Part shown: in pieces, positions 23,003 to 34,205 of the stretch
Layout of the letters: every line of letters begins with the position of its first letter
How positions within the stretch are numbered: position 1 is the stretch's first letter
Assembly (NCBI RefSeq): GCF_000006405.1
Contig: NW_003211193.1
Location: 189,328 to 249,143, forward strand
DNA length: 59,816 nt
Source: Perkinsus marinus ATCC 50983
Lineage: Eukaryota; Perkinsozoa; Perkinsida; Perkinsidae
Direction of reading: 5' to 3'
Made by a program: the position numbers and the translations under genes
Notes under the pieces: model-generated
What the model was told of the DNA's origin: nothing
What the model saw: the letters and a program-made list of their open reading frames with translations, nothing else
The model's database searches: none

Positions 23003-23410
23003 ATGAAGGTCGTTTTCACCATCGCTGCTTTGTCTGTTGCCGTCGCCGAGTATTGTCAGGATATTTGTGATGGTTATTCTCCCTGTGCTGACTCCAAGTA
23101 TGGCTCCTACTGCAAGGGGAATGGTGTCTGCTTCGGACTCTACCATAAGGATGATGGTTACTGCTTCCAGCCGACCGAACAAGACACCTGTGATGACTAC
23201 ACGTTGGAGCCGGTGGCTTGTCCCGAACCCACACCCACCTGTCAGGACGTCTGCAATGATATGTCTCAGTGCCGCGATTCCAAGTGGGGATCGTATTGCA
23301 AGACTTGGCAGAATCCGGCGGTTTGTTTCGGTATCATCAAGAAGGATGATGGTTCTCTTTGCTTTGCCCCCACTGATAGTGACTGCGAAGGTGAACCCTA
23401 CTATTGTTAG
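23003..23410 (+). CDS. Secreted two-domain Cys-rich protein, copy 6
   Basis: 135 aa. It differs from consensus in the signal peptide (MKVVFTIAAL instead of MKVAFTIAAL) and by several silent changes around the KGNGVC motif. Type III upstream and type a downstream modules, as gene 3. Confidence 0.85.
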   Translation: MKVVFTIAALSVAVAEYCQDICDGYSPCADSKYGSYCKGNGVCFGLYHKDDGYCFQPTEQDTCDDYTLEPVACPEPTPTCQDVCNDMSQCRDSKWGSYCKTWQNPAVCFGIIKKDDGSLCFAPTDSDCEGEPYYC

Positions 23411-24960
23411 CCTAGTTTAGGTATTCCTTAGCATCAACTATGTTGGTCGAATGTCCTTTTCTTAGTAGTCATGTAATCAATCTAGGTAAGTGGTAGATGA
23501 GTTCTCTAATCATGAGAATCTCGTTGTGTTTTATCCAAGATGTGAGTGGATTGGTCAATCAGCTCGAGGAGTGAATGGACTTACCCAGCTTTGTGAAGGT
23601 ATCTACTCTCAATTAAGTGGACATTTGATAGTCGACAGCAGTAACTCGAACTTCGCACCGATATAATACACTTGAGTGAGTATATATCCTGGGCTGCTAC
23701 TAAGTCGAACCCAAGATTACGATATGAGCGGAGAAATATGCTCAGCTTCCTGAATGCTGCATTCGTGTCATCTTCTCAGAATGTCGGTGACGTTTTATTG
23801 TCGGTGACTTTTGATTCAATAGTCACCGACAAGAAATCAAAGTCAGACTGAGAGCATCAACTGTGGATTTACATTATGCGAGATTCGAACTACGAATCAT
23901 TTATGCATCATCTCGGGAACCGAATGATTCATTGATGTCCTCCATTTTCCGAGTTCAAGTTTTGGACAAGTGACTTTCCCGAGCTCAGATTAAAATAGCG
24001 CATCAAATTTCATTGAAAAAACCAGTTTCTTCTCAAGATAGGGAATTCAGTTTCCCATGTCCGAGTGACTTGAGTTTTCTATCCTGCTTGGAGCCATGGG
24101 GCTTCCAATCCAGAAGACACAATATGAAAGCTCGGAAGTTTGAAGTTTTAAAAATATCAAGAAAGTTATCAGAAAATAACCATCATGTGAAATAATCCGG
24201 CAAAATACAACGCAGCAAAATAAGGTAGCAGAATAGTGGCACTAGGTGAAAAGCAACTTCGAAGTTGTTACTCTCTATCTTTGATTGCTAAAGTGAATAC
24301 GAGTCGTTGCTGAAATGTGAATATGACTAGCACTTTATAATGTAGGAGGTGGCATATACGCAGGAGCAAATTAGTGAAATTGTCAGGAATTTTAGCAATT
24401 GGTAAATCGACAATATTAGAAAAAAAGTGACTCGCTTCAAGTGAGTGGCGAATTGTGTTACACAGCTCCCAACCAACTCATTTGGTCCAACTGTCCAGCC
24501 TTCCGGAATGAGGGTGCGTGTCTGTTATACCGCTCACTCCGATAAGGTCTCCGCTTCGAGTGACATAGCGCGCACACCGAAGAGATATGGCATAGATCTT
24601 CCACCGCGCGCTGCTGTACAATATAACCGTTTCGGCAAACGAAAGTCACTCCAATGTTCATTGTAACGGCTGCCGTTGGATGTGACTCCGAGCCGTGTCC
24701 AACATGGATTCTAGCGTATGGCTCCCTAGCTATCGGGTCAATATTTGTGTGTTGTCCTTACTGGGAGTCCGACTCATCCGGGAAGCTCCATGCACAGGGT
24801 GCTTACAAGGCGGTACTCCAAGGAAGTACCTCAATCCAGGTGGTCCAGCTGAAGCGATAGAGCATTCCTGACACTTGAATTATACATATTCTGCTAACAT
24901 TATTTTTGTCCAAGTGACATTCAGTTCCCCCTTTAGTTGACTCTAATTTTTGTCTTCTCC
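23411..24960. other. Type a downstream and type I upstream modules between genes 6 and 7
   Basis: Compact spacer without element insertions. It supplies the empty site for E3 and the parallel for the 14.6-15.8 kb spacer. No gene. Confidence 0.55.
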
Positions 24961-25368
24961 ATGAAGGTCGCTTTCACCATCGCTGCTTTGTCCGTGGCCG
25001 TCGCCGAGTATTGTCAGGATATTTGTGATGGTTATTCTCCCTGTGCTGACTCCAAGTATGGCTCCTACTGCAAGGGCAACGGTGTCTGCTTCGGTCTCTA
25101 CCATAAGGATGATGGTTACTGCTTCCAGCCGACCGAACAGGACACCTGTGATGACTACACGTTGGAGCCGGTGGCTTGTCCCGAGCCCACACACACCTGT
25201 CAGGACGTCTGCAATGATATGTCTCAGTGCCGCGATTCCAAGTGGGGATCGTATTGCAAGACTTGGCAGAATCCGGCGGTTTGTTTCGGTATCATCAAGA
25301 AGGATGATGGTTCTCTTTGCTTTGCCCCCACTGATAGTGACTGCGAAGGTGAACCCTACTATTGTTAG
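24961..25368 (+). CDS. Secreted two-domain Cys-rich protein, copy 7
   Basis: 135 aa with the PEPTHT variant, as copy 4. Last gene of the plus-strand array. Its downstream module continues into an arm that is inverted behind gene 8. Confidence 0.85.
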   Translation: MKVAFTIAALSVAVAEYCQDICDGYSPCADSKYGSYCKGNGVCFGLYHKDDGYCFQPTEQDTCDDYTLEPVACPEPTHTCQDVCNDMSQCRDSKWGSYCKTWQNPAVCFGIIKKDDGSLCFAPTDSDCEGEPYYC

Positions 25369-26282
25369 CCTAGTTTAGGTATTCCTTAGCATCAACTATG
25401 TTGGTCGAATGTTCTTTTGGGTAGTTGTGCAATCAATCTAGATGAGTGTTACAACCTCCATTATTCTGTTGTGTTATATATAATGAAAGAATTAGGGTTG
25501 CCCATCGGAGGGCGAAATAAGTACATCGTGAGACACTGAGTTGTTCGTATCCCTTCGTATAACTCGCACTGTTACTTATGTAACTTGTTATTGAGTTATT
25601 TTGATCACTATTGACTGACACAAACTTCGATAGTATTTTTCTCACCATGTACCATGTTGAGCAGGTAGTCAGGGAAAAGAAAAAGAGGCAAATCGTGTAC
25701 GGAAGATTTGCCTGTACTTGAGCTAGTTCCATACATTGCGGGGCAGACGAGTTGGGGATGAATCATTCGACAAATTCTAACACAACACCTGGGTCTTACT
25801 CTATCAATGGTATGATGGGTCAATATACAGGGCAATTATCACGCATGATTGTAGATGTGGTGCGCTGATGCAATCAACTCGCCAGAAGCGATGGGTCATA
25901 TATGGGCTTTCCGAGGAGAGCTGTTACTAATGTTGGCTGTTGGGGATTCTTCAAGGTTGGGTTGCACCATCGCCGTCTCAACGCGATTGATGTTGGTTTC
26001 GATGTCACATTCGAGCGTACGTTCTCGGTGGAGTGTCGGAACTTCGTGACGCTGAGAGTAAGCAAAATATGGCACTGAGAGCGATGATGAGCTCACCGGA
26101 ATAAACACGTCCCGAGCATGTGGCAGTTTGACACGAAGCGTGGAACGTGCTGACCGCGTTGTAGATGCCCCAGGAGTGTTGTTCATGGTCTCTTGTTGCA
26201 ATGGATGGACCTCCTGTTTGCCACTCCGGAATTGAAAGTCAGTCGGGACCTGCCGGAACCGAGCTGAATACTCTTAGGCTGA
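25369..26282. other. Type c module and inverted arm L
   Basis: About 25795-26085 matches, in reverse, 57410-57745 behind gene 8. Two overlapping frames are open in both arms (one ends in SPRKAHI or PPRKAHI on the strand away from the gene, the other in YDPSLLAS). Differences are mostly non-silent, so coding is doubtful. Confidence 0.5.
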
Positions 26283-27654
26283 CTAATTTATTACATTTAA
26301 AAAACTAAGAATAGAAGAGCAAGTCACTATGGGTTGTTCACACAACGTCAAGTGTGCGGCATTTTGTATCCGCAGAAGATATGCATTAGTGAAGAACGCC
26401 TTCACCTGGGGGCCAGACTTGGCGACTGCCAGATTATGCTTCAACCTACAGTGCCAGCGACTGCCAGAGGATTCACTTGGTCATTGACTCCCCAAATGAG
26501 CAACACAGGTCTCGGGTGCTCCCCTGCACGTGCGTATTCGGCCGTCATGTCGAAGAAAGGCACTCGATCCTGAACCGTCTCAAGTGAGGGTTCCGAGATA
26601 AGGCAACCTACCACTATTGCGAGGCTGCTTGAGATGCCGTCTCGCTTTACCAGGGTTTGCCAGACTACTCTTCTCCAATACATGTCCTGCCATTCGAGCT
26701 CAGCCTAAGCAGCATAACACATGCGTGTTCGAGGTAACCACTATGTGATCACTCAACCTACCTCTGTTAGAGGCTCGTCCCCTTCCGACAGGACGAATTT
26801 GTCACGAGCAAAGATGCATGAGCAAGCACAATGTTGAGCTAGTGGGATGATACACCAGGGACAGCTGTGAAGCAACCGATAACTCAGCGGTTTAACAGGG
26901 ATGAACCCGGCCGGACTTAGGAGAACAAGTCGGTGGCATAGCTCGGGGTTTCTAGATAGGGAAGGAGTCAGTCTATTCTGTTCACCCTGTTGTGCTCACT
27001 TATCAACGAAGCTAATGGCCACCGCTCCTCCGAAGCTGAATCCGATCAGGCTTATGGTTAGTCCACAGTCAATAAGTTTTAAGTAATCCATGAGGAAATA
27101 GAGCTGGTCTACAAAGAAGTCCAAGTCGTAGGCAGCTCGCTGTTTGCAGCAGTATTTGCCCGCTCCTATACAGTGGGCCACAGGAGGAGCGTTGGAGAGC
27201 CCGTGCCCGTACATATCATACGTTAGAACCTGTAGAGGGATGGTTGGAAGGTTCCGGAAGCTCGACCCGACTTACCATGCGGCTTCTCGAGAGGACTTGA
27301 GCTAGATCAGAGAAGAGCATCTTCGACCCATTGAGGCCATGTAGACAAACCGCAAGCTCTTTCGTGTTATGCTCTCTGCCCAGCAGTTGATATGAGACGC
27401 AGCCGTACGGCCCTGAGGATTGACATTGTGCTCACGTAGCCTGACTGGTCCTCACCATCGACACTAGTCGTTTCGGGAAAGGGGCACTCTATGTCCCTAA
27501 AGGCTACCGGAACGCGCCTTTGTGAGTACAGCCTTGGGCCGTGGGTCGCCCTCTCTGGTTCGGGGGTAGTCGAGGAGTGCGACGAACCTCTAGTGTGGAC
27601 TGCTGGTAAAGAGAGGTCTTCAGTACTCATACCAGAGTCGATCGCGCTTGGCAT
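26283..27654 (-). CDS. Alpha/beta-hydrolase fold protein
   Basis: Exons, in transcript order: 27456-27654, 27276-27412, 27000-27229, 26762-26951, 26450/26462-26704, and a last one to 26283-26285 (TAG). About 380 aa, starting at the first ATG after an in-frame stop. Motifs in order: CLHGLNGS (oxyanion loop), YDMYGHGLS, GFSFGGA (nucleophile elbow GxSxGG), LVLLSPAGF, LLIWGVNDQVNP (acid Asp) and NAAHL (catalytic His). This is the order of lipase/esterase-like serine hydrolases; the substrate is unknown. The first ~65 residues are Ser/Thr/Pro-rich and poorly conserved-looking. The last junction is odd: a 35-nt segment flanked by the 12-bp direct repeat TCTGGCAGTCGC replaces a normal intron. It is either a non-canonical intron or an insertion that breaks the frame. 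Confidence 0.7.
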
Positions 27655-27833
27655 GTATGAGAGTACAAAGACTACCCGAGAGGCCGCTCAAGCATTCGTG
27701 GAGGAGGACGGTGAGTGGGCCGATTCAGAATGAACGCAATGACAAAAGTCAATGCTTAACAACACACGGATGGACAAAAGCGAGCTTTTGCCAGTATGGA
27801 ACAACACATCCCATCACGCTGCTTCATGTCTAC

Positions 27834-28570
27834 TGCTTGCACTTCGAGATTTTGCCCTGGGGAGCCTCGGTTGTCATCGTCAGGTCGACCACAGGGAAGG
27901 GCATGGCCTCAAAGGCCTCAGCGACCTGATCCAAACAGGCTTCCAGTTCGGCTGTGACACGGGATTCAATCTTGCCCTAGTTCCCATTTCAGCGTATAAA
28001 TTCTGAACTCTCTTGAAGCCCTGAGAGGTGGCTATAGCAGCGGGCATCCATGAGCTGGTGCAGGAGTCCTCCTGAGTACACAAGTTACTCTCGATTACGT
28101 TGAGAAGTCTCTACGTCCTGACAGGCAGGGGGGTCTTCCTCAGCATCCGAATTGAAGATGTTACCACGAGCCTGGTATCTGAGAAATTGTCCGATTACGA
28201 TAGGAAATGTCTGTCCGCAGTTTACTCTGGGTTCTCTCTGCACTCAGAAAGGGCATCAGAAACTCCGATGGCACCGAGGATGGTAGCGATGTCTAGCATT
28301 GTTACTAGGTTAGAAGAATGCGCGGTGAACTGCAGCGAGGCAAGGTCACAGAAGAATCAGGCCTGCAGAAGCAGGCCAACATCGATTTCGGGGGAAACCC
28401 TTGACTCGCAATACTCTTGACAAGAACTTGTTCTTTATGTTCCCACCAGCGCAATACTGGAACAATTTTGAAATCATGTGAGTAGTTGAAAAACATACTT
28501 CGTATCATGAACGACATGCCATTCATGCCGAACTCCGCCGTGTGCTTCTTCGACAGCCTCCTTAAGAGTT
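27834..28570 (-). CDS. Unrecognised multi-exon gene (exons only partly resolved)
   Basis: Several coding-like blocks lie in order on the minus strand. A first block (about 28500-28570) encodes HTAEFGMNGMSFMIR, followed by GTATGT. Next comes LRWWEHKEQVLVKSIASQG (about 28385-28450). A block encoding NLVTMLDIATILGAIGVSD and ECRENPE precedes a good 48-nt intron, followed by YQARGNIFNSDAEEDPP. The last block encodes ELEACLDQVAEAFEAMPFP and ends QGKISKCKQ with TAG at 27834-27836. Not all junctions stay in phase, so the model is incomplete. Its 5' side abuts a tRNA fragment (28572-28598). No family recognised. Confidence 0.35.
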
Positions 28571-28571
28571 T

Positions 28572-28598
28572 CGCGTGGGTTCGAACCCCACTGCTGAC
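28572..28598 (+). pseudogene. 3' fragment of tRNA-Leu
   Basis: Only the T arm (GTGGGTTCGAACCCCAC) and the acceptor strand remain. Left end of the array. Confidence 0.7.
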
Positions 28599-28702
28599 AT
28601 GTGTTACTACCTTGTGCGAGGGAACTCCATGAGGTCACACGCTAATATTGAAAGATCTACAACCCACGAGCCTGCCGTGTGCTTGAATAATTTCAATATC
28701 TA

Positions 28703-28783
28703 GTCAGTTTGGCCGAGTGGTCTAAGGCGTCAGACTCAAGTTCTGGTGGACAAATCCGCGGGGGTTCGAACCCCACTGCTGAC
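28703..28783 (+). pseudogene. tRNA-Leu(CAA), degenerate copy
   Basis: 81 nt with anticodon CAA, but with mismatches in the T stem (GGGGG opposite CCCAC) and at the base of the acceptor stem (T.T), and a C-to-T change before the anticodon stem. Probably poorly functional. Confidence 0.6.
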
Positions 28784-28886
28784 ATGTGTTACTACCTTGT
28801 GCGAGGAACTCCATGAGGCCACACGCTAATATTGGAAGATCTACAACCCACGAGTCTGCCGTGTGCTTGAAGAATTTCGATATCTA

Positions 28887-28967
28887 GTCAGTTTGGCCGA
28901 GTGGTCTAAGGCGCCAGACTCAAGTTCTGTTGGAGAAATCCGCGTGGGTTCGAACCCCACAGCTGAC
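28887..28967 (+). tRNA. tRNA-Leu(CAA) 1
   Basis: Cloverleaf: acceptor GTCAGTT/AGCTGAC, loop CTCAAGT with anticodon CAA (reads UUG), long variable arm of class II, T arm GTGGG/CCCAC. One anticodon-stem pair is lost (TCTGT for TCTGG). It is the only copy followed shortly by TTTT. Confidence 0.8.
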
Positions 28968-29074
28968 AAGGTAGTTTTACTACCTTGTGCGAGGAACTCC
29001 ATGAGGCCACACGCTAATATTGGAAGATCTAAAACCCACGAGCCTGCCGTGTGCTTGAAGAATATCGATATCTC

Positions 29075-29155
29075 GTCAGTTTGGCCGAGTGGTCTAAGGC
29101 GCCAGACTCAAGTTCTGGTGGAGAAATCCGCGTGGGTTCGAACCCCACAGCTGAC
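29075..29155 (+). tRNA. tRNA-Leu(CAA) 2
   Basis: All stems pair: CCAGA/TCTGG anticodon stem, A box TGGCCGAGTGG, B box GGTTCGAACCC. No intron. Confidence 0.93.
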
Positions 29156-29259
29156 ATGTGTTAATACCTTGTGCGAGGGAACTCCATGAGGTCACACGCT
29201 AATATTGGAAGATCTACAACCCACGAGCCTGCCGTGTGCTTGAAGAATATTGATATCTA

Positions 29260-29340
29260 GTCAGTTTGGCCGAGTGGTCTAAGGCGCCAGACTCAAGTTC
29301 TGGTGGAGAAATCCGCGTGGGTTCGAACCCCACAGCTGAC
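29260..29340 (+). tRNA. tRNA-Leu(CAA) 3
   Basis: Identical in sequence to copy 2. Confidence 0.93.
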
Positions 29341-29444
29341 ATGTGTTACTACCTTGTGCGAGGGAACTCCATGAGGTCACACGGTAATATTGGAAGATCT
29401 ACAACCCACGAGCCTGCCGTGTGCTTGAAGAATATCGATATCTA

Positions 29445-29525
29445 GTCAGTTTGGCCGAGTGGTCTAAGGCGCCAGACTCAAGTTCTGGTGGAGAAATCCG
29501 CGTGGGTTCGAACCCCACAGCTGAC
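29445..29525 (+). tRNA. tRNA-Leu(CAA) 4
   Basis: Identical in sequence to copy 2. Confidence 0.93.
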
Positions 29526-29628
29526 ATGTGTTACTACCTTGTGCGAGGAACTCCATGAGGCCACACGCTAATATTGGAAGATCTACAACCCACGAGCCTG
29601 CCGTGTGCTTGAAAAATATCGATATCTC

Positions 29629-29709
29629 GTCAGTTTGGCCGAGTGGTCTAAGGCGCCAGACTCAAGTTCTGGTGGAGAAATCCGCGTGGGTTCGAACCCC
29701 ACAGCTGAC
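29629..29709 (+). tRNA. tRNA-Leu(CAA) 5
   Basis: Identical in sequence to copy 2. The preceding spacer has one A-for-G change. Confidence 0.93.
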
Positions 29710-29813
29710 ATGTGTTACTACCTTGTGCGAGGGAACTCGATGAGGTCACACGCTAATATTGGAAGATCTACAACCCACGAGCCTGCCGTGTGCTTGAAGA
29801 ATATCGATATCTA

Positions 29814-29894
29814 GTCAGTTTGGCCGAGTGGTCTAAGGCGCCAGACTCAAGTTCTGGTGGAGAAATCCGCGTGGGTTCGAACCCCACAGCTGAC
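29814..29894 (+). tRNA. tRNA-Leu(CAA) 6
   Basis: Identical in sequence to copy 2. Confidence 0.93.
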
Positions 29895-29998
29895 ATGTGT
29901 TACTACCTTGTGCGAGGGAACTCCATGAGGCCACCCGCTAATATTGGAAGATCTACAAACCACGAGCCTGCCGTCTGCTTGAAGAATATCGATAGCTA

Positions 29999-30045
29999 GT
30001 CAGTTTGGCCGAGTGGTCTAAGGCGCCAGACTCAAGTCCTCGTGG
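29999..30045 (+). pseudogene. Truncated tRNA-Leu, right end of array
   Basis: The 5' half is present up to the anticodon (CTCAAGT), then the sequence diverges. No T arm. Confidence 0.75.
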
Positions 30046-30653
30046 GTTACTAAACCCTGTGGATGATCTAAAAAGATGGAGTATATCAAAAACAACCCTT
30101 CTCAAGCAGCCCAAGTCACCCCTCCCACCGGCTTCATCGAATTGAGCCACCGCCATCCCTCCCTATCATACCGCTCCCCCTGAATTTAGTAAGACCCTGA
30201 ACTTCAGGACGTTGTGTTCACTGATAGTGATTCAGAAGTCTACTTCGGGCCCTCCAGCGGCATTTGAAGCCAGTGCTCGCCTAAATCACAGTCAATATCG
30301 AACCACCGCCCCGGCCCCTCCTTATCTTATCCCCCACTGCATTGAAGTCAACAAGAGACTTTTGTCAATACAACAATATGAGGGCGTACGACTCGCCAAC
30401 CTATGCAGCATAGATAGTAGTGAAGTACAGCACAGACTACGCTTTAATTCAATACCCAATATACCACCGACTCAAAGAATCCACCCTAAACCTCATGGAC
30501 GTGCGAGATCACTGCTGTCCTCACTCCCCCAAAAAAGAGCCCATCAGGTTTATTACAAACACAGCAACCAGGTCGTTACGAAACAGTATCATTAAAAAGG
30601 CAGTTCACTAGCCTTTTAAGTACTCACAAACCACAAGCAATCATCGATGCGTA
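30046..30653. other. Spacer between tRNA array and PSMA4
   Basis: Contains the 3' flank of the proteasome gene. Open frames here (for example 30212-30595 plus) lack coding-like composition. Confidence 0.5.
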
Positions 30654-32079
30654 TTACTCCTCATCTACAAGGAAATCAATACGGAACTTCGCGAGTGACC
30701 ACAGAACTTACCAGCCGGCTTCTCAGGCTTAGCCGCCGCCATAAGAGTATTGATTTCATCATCAGACAACATTCGGAAGGCAACCTCCTTATCCTTATTC
30801 AAGGTCAAAACGCCGAACTCGACTGAAAGTGCATCGATCGCATCTCACATGAGCACCGGTCCACTCACGAGTCTCAGCGGTCGGCGTGGCGGTGTCCATG
30901 GACTTCACCAACACCTTTGCTACCAAGTCCAAACACTCCTACACCAACCAACACTGAGATGATAAAACGTCGAATGCGAAACTCACCTTAGTAGACATAT
31001 CCTCATGCCAGTCAGTTTTGAGGATGCCCTGTGCCGTCTGGTTATTCACACCGATAGCCGTGGCCTTCCACCCACTCAAATTGCCCGAGGGGTCAGTGTG
31101 GTATCTGAACGAGCCTTCAAGTCGTAGGGAGCAACAACAACACTTACAATTGGAAACCGTAATGGTCGTCATAGCCAGCAAAGAGGAAGGATACGCCGAA
31201 GGGACGCAGACCGCCGAATTGCGTGTACCTGTGATGCAAGAAAGTGACGATTTCAACACCTGTGATTGGCAGTGTGGGAAAATATGCACATGGGCAACTA
31301 AGTGAGGAAATTCTGGGAAATTCGTGTTGGTTTCCGAAACACTTCTTCACGAGTTCGTATATAATCTCCCACAATTAGTGAGGAAACTCCTGAGCTGGAA
31401 AGCGAGCATATATTCCAACACTGGACTTACTGTTGTTTCACATCGCATATACTAGTCACCAACTTTTCCACTGGTACTGGTTCTTGATACGAATATCGAT
31501 ACCTACAAATACCTCTACTGCCAGCCGTACCACCACTTACACTACCTTTGAGCTGATAGTCGCAGTTGATTGATAAGGACATTGGCATCACTCGTAATAC
31601 CAGCGACCGCACATACGACATGATCATCAATGGGGTAAATCTTCTCACTTGCTTTACCCGACTCTAGGAGTTTACTGCCACAAATCGACGATTCTCAACT
31701 GCCTTCAGACACTGTACGCACGCACATATTATTGGTCACGATCTATCTCGCTTCGCCAAAATTTTTACCATCGTCAGTTCGCTTCAAGAGATTCAATTTT
31801 ACAACCGCTCTAATTCTTTCAGACTTTGATCGCGCAAGGTCAACCAACACCAACAACAACGGCAACAGCCTCCTACCTGATGGTCTTCTTCTCGCCGGCC
31901 AAGATCACACACTGCTTTCCGAGTACTCCTACTGTTGAGCCAGCATTGTTGATCGCCTCCATCGCATACTCCACCTAATCGATAATAAACCGTCATACTT
32001 CCGAGCACCCAAGTGCTACCTGATAGAGCCTTCCCTCTGGTGAAAAGGTAGTAGTGCGACTATCATATCGACGGGCCAT
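30654..32079 (-). CDS. PSMA4: 20S proteasome alpha subunit, PSMA4 type (alpha-3)
   Basis: Nine exons: 32020-32079, 31877-31974, 31546-31674, 31431-31502, 31148-31228, 30987-31104, 30869-30938, 30712-30822, 30654-30664. 750 nt, 249 aa, every phase consistent. The N-terminus [20 protein letters not shown] followed by [13 protein letters not shown] is the proteasome alpha signature and matches PSMA4 best. Other matches are [66 protein letters not shown] and the C-terminal FGVLTL region. The human protein is 261 aa; the Lys-rich tail is shorter here (KPEKPADEE). Alpha subunits form the outer gate rings of the 20S core and are not catalytic. Most introns are 43-48 nt. Intron 5 (202 nt) carries a MITE, and the last exon holds only 11 coding nt. 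Confidence 0.95.
31270..31423 (+). mobile_element. hAT-like MITE in PSMA4 intron 5
   Basis: CAGTGTGGGAAAATATG ... TTCCAACACTG, 154 bp. No clear target duplication. Without it the intron is 48 nt. Confidence 0.8.
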
Positions 32080-32682
32080 GATGGCTTCAGAAATTGCCAA
32101 AACTACTGCGAGAAGGTACGTAACAAACCTTCATGGACGATGCAAACGCAATAAGAAATTTCCAACCACATCGAAACTACTCATCGTCATCGTCATCATA
32201 CCCAAGACACTTGCCCACGGGCTGATAATTATTGTCGGAATAAATCAAAGTCAGACTGAGAGCATCAATTGTGGATTTACATTATGCGAGATTCGAACTG
32301 CGAATCATTTATGCATCATCTCGGGAACCGAATGATTCATTGATTTATTAAAGGCTCTAACCTTCGACGTTTATGAGACATCACCATCAGCGTGGACAGA
32401 TACGCACATGGATGAATACATTTGTTGTTGACAGTCTGAAAATCCTGAGGAATTTCTCAGAGATTTTTCGCGGGGTTTCTATACCCTTCCTCTCGAGTTC
32501 GTAGTAAATGAGGAAACTCCTGAGAACAGCTGAGGGGAGCGAGCATACATCCCAACACCAACACTAACCGATATGCTCCAAACTGGCTCAGTCTTCAGAT
32601 TCACACATGGACGATGCTACTGCCTTTCAACAGGAGTGGCTATAAATACTAACAATATGCGGTGAAATACTCAAGAGAAACT

Positions 32683-34160
32683 CTATGAGCCCCTGCGTAT
32701 TCGCTCCAACCGTATACGCAGTTTCTCATAGGCGATATCATCAGCGGTAACAGGAACATCATAACCCGACGGATACCCTTGCAGACGAGGCGTAGCTGTC
32801 GCGTCCAAGCCGCACTCGTCCGACTTCACAGGTGTGTGCGTGGTGGTAGTCGAACTACTAGTAGATCTGCGGGGCGTGTCGTTGGGCAGAGAAGTGGTAG
32901 AATTCGATACTCGTTTTTTCAAATGTGAGGGTAGAGGCGGAGCGAAGCGTGATGCAGGCGGGGTTTCATCACCATCGAGATCTGACCAGAAATTTCATCA
33001 CAATAGAATTCCACCAGTACCAAGGCATTACTCTGTTTCACAATCGACCTCCTATAGGTGATAGTCTCCGAGCCTTCCCTATTGCCATCTTCCGATAAGT
33101 CCGCAGCCACAAGCGATGGAGAGCCAGCAGAGTTATCTAACGACGACCCAACTGTCCATGCAAGACGACTCTCGTAACACTCACAAATCGAGGCCCGCAC
33201 ACGAGCTGACATGTCCGGTGGTCGCCTGCTGTCTACTGGCCGCAACCACAGAATCTGGGAATGCACCACCAGTGTATGACCGCTTTCCTCAGCTGAGCCA
33301 AGGAGTTATATAAATTTACCCTCGAATTCGGAAAGAAATGTACAGGATCCTGTAACGATTTCCCAAAATTTTCTCACAATTTCCATATTGTCACCAACAC
33401 ACGTACTAGACCTCACAAAAGGCCTTGTCACAGGACCATGCCCACCTTGTTCTCAACAGCTATTCTCTCGATAACATCAAACACCTCATATCGCTTGGGC
33501 TGATACACAGCCACGAGAGCTGACCAACAGCACGTTCATTATTTCTCATAGAGATAGCACTCCCATATTACCAACAAAGTTTTGGTCAATGCCACGTGTC
33601 CAGCTATCATGAAATGGCTTACAGAACTTCTCGCCAAACTTGAGGCCCAGTTGACGCCGAACCTCTACGAGCTGCTCACTACCCGGCAAGTCTAACAACA
33701 CCTCAGCCGCGTATACAATAGTGCCAACTGCACAAACGAGGTCCGACGGGCACGCCTGAGACCAGCATACCTCCTCATAGACCCTCCCTTACTACCTTCG
33801 AGTCGTTCACCTCCGCCATGCGCTCATACAGGAGCCGACACTGCATGGCGAGATGATCATATGCTTTCATTTGCCTAGGAATCTGGCAACACCTACCAGC
33901 TAGTGTCTGCGCAGCTCCCTCTCTCTGAAGGCGATCGAGCGTAAATTTAACACTCCACCCTTGCCACGTACCTCCGGGAGTAAATCTCGAATTTGAAGTT
34001 CTAAAGTGGCCATCACTTTCCGCAGTTTCTCAACCTTCTCCACCAGTGCTTTCTCCAAGCCCTATAGAGAGACCACGAATAACACGACCAGCAGCCCAAC
34101 GTGTTTTACCCGGAGGCGTGTCTCACAGCTCTGTGGGTTGTAGCGGGAGAAGAACGGCAT
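32683..34160 (-). CDS. IST1-like ESCRT-III regulator, paralogue B
   Basis: Seven exons: 34110-34160, 33972-34061, 33796-33924, 33572-33755, 33446-33519, 33032-33254, 32683-32981. 1050 nt, 349 aa. The order follows IST1: an N-terminal helix with MPFFSRYN, then KVEKLRKVMATLELQIRDLL, then YDHLAMQCRLLYERM, CPSDLVCAVGTIVYAAE, and VRRQLGLKFGEKF. A Ser/Thr/Pro-rich linker (FAPPLPSHLKKRV) leads to a C-terminal helix DDIAYEKLRIRLERI, which resembles the MIT-interacting motif of IST1. IST1 binds CHMP1 and VPS4 and regulates membrane scission. Exon 6 contains a possible extra 33-nt intron starting GTGAGT that would leave the frame intact. The core is more diverged than in paralogue A. Intron 5 carries a MITE fragment. 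Confidence 0.8.
33270..33408 (-). mobile_element. hAT-like MITE fragment in an IST1-B intron
   Basis: Starts CAGTGTATGACCGC and includes the 'catattgtcaccaacaca' core, but lacks the second terminus. Confidence 0.65.
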
Positions 34161-34205
34161 ATACAAATTTGAAAAAAAACACTACCACACCCTGAGCAGA
34201 TAAAA

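Larger units (their letters stand above)
28572..30045 (+). repeat. Tandem tRNA-Leu(CAA) array, ~185-bp unit
   Basis: Eight tRNA starts are spaced 184-188 bp (28703, 28887, 29075, 29260, 29445, 29629, 29814, 29999), with a 3' fragment before them and a truncated copy at the end. Each unit is an 81-nt tRNA plus a ~104-bp spacer ('gtgttactaccttgtgcgag', 'ggaagatctacaacccacga'). Units are almost identical. The only run of four T after a tRNA is at about 28974-28977, so most units lack the usual Pol III stop signal. Both array ends are broken inside a tRNA, as expected of unequal crossing-over. Confidence 0.9.

Noticed and set aside
28863-29999. Overlapping open frames of 69-108 codons reading through the tRNA array
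   Set aside because: They repeat with the 185-bp unit and translate tRNA bodies (SVWPSGLRRQ, SLAEWSKAPD). They are by-products of the tRNA repeat.
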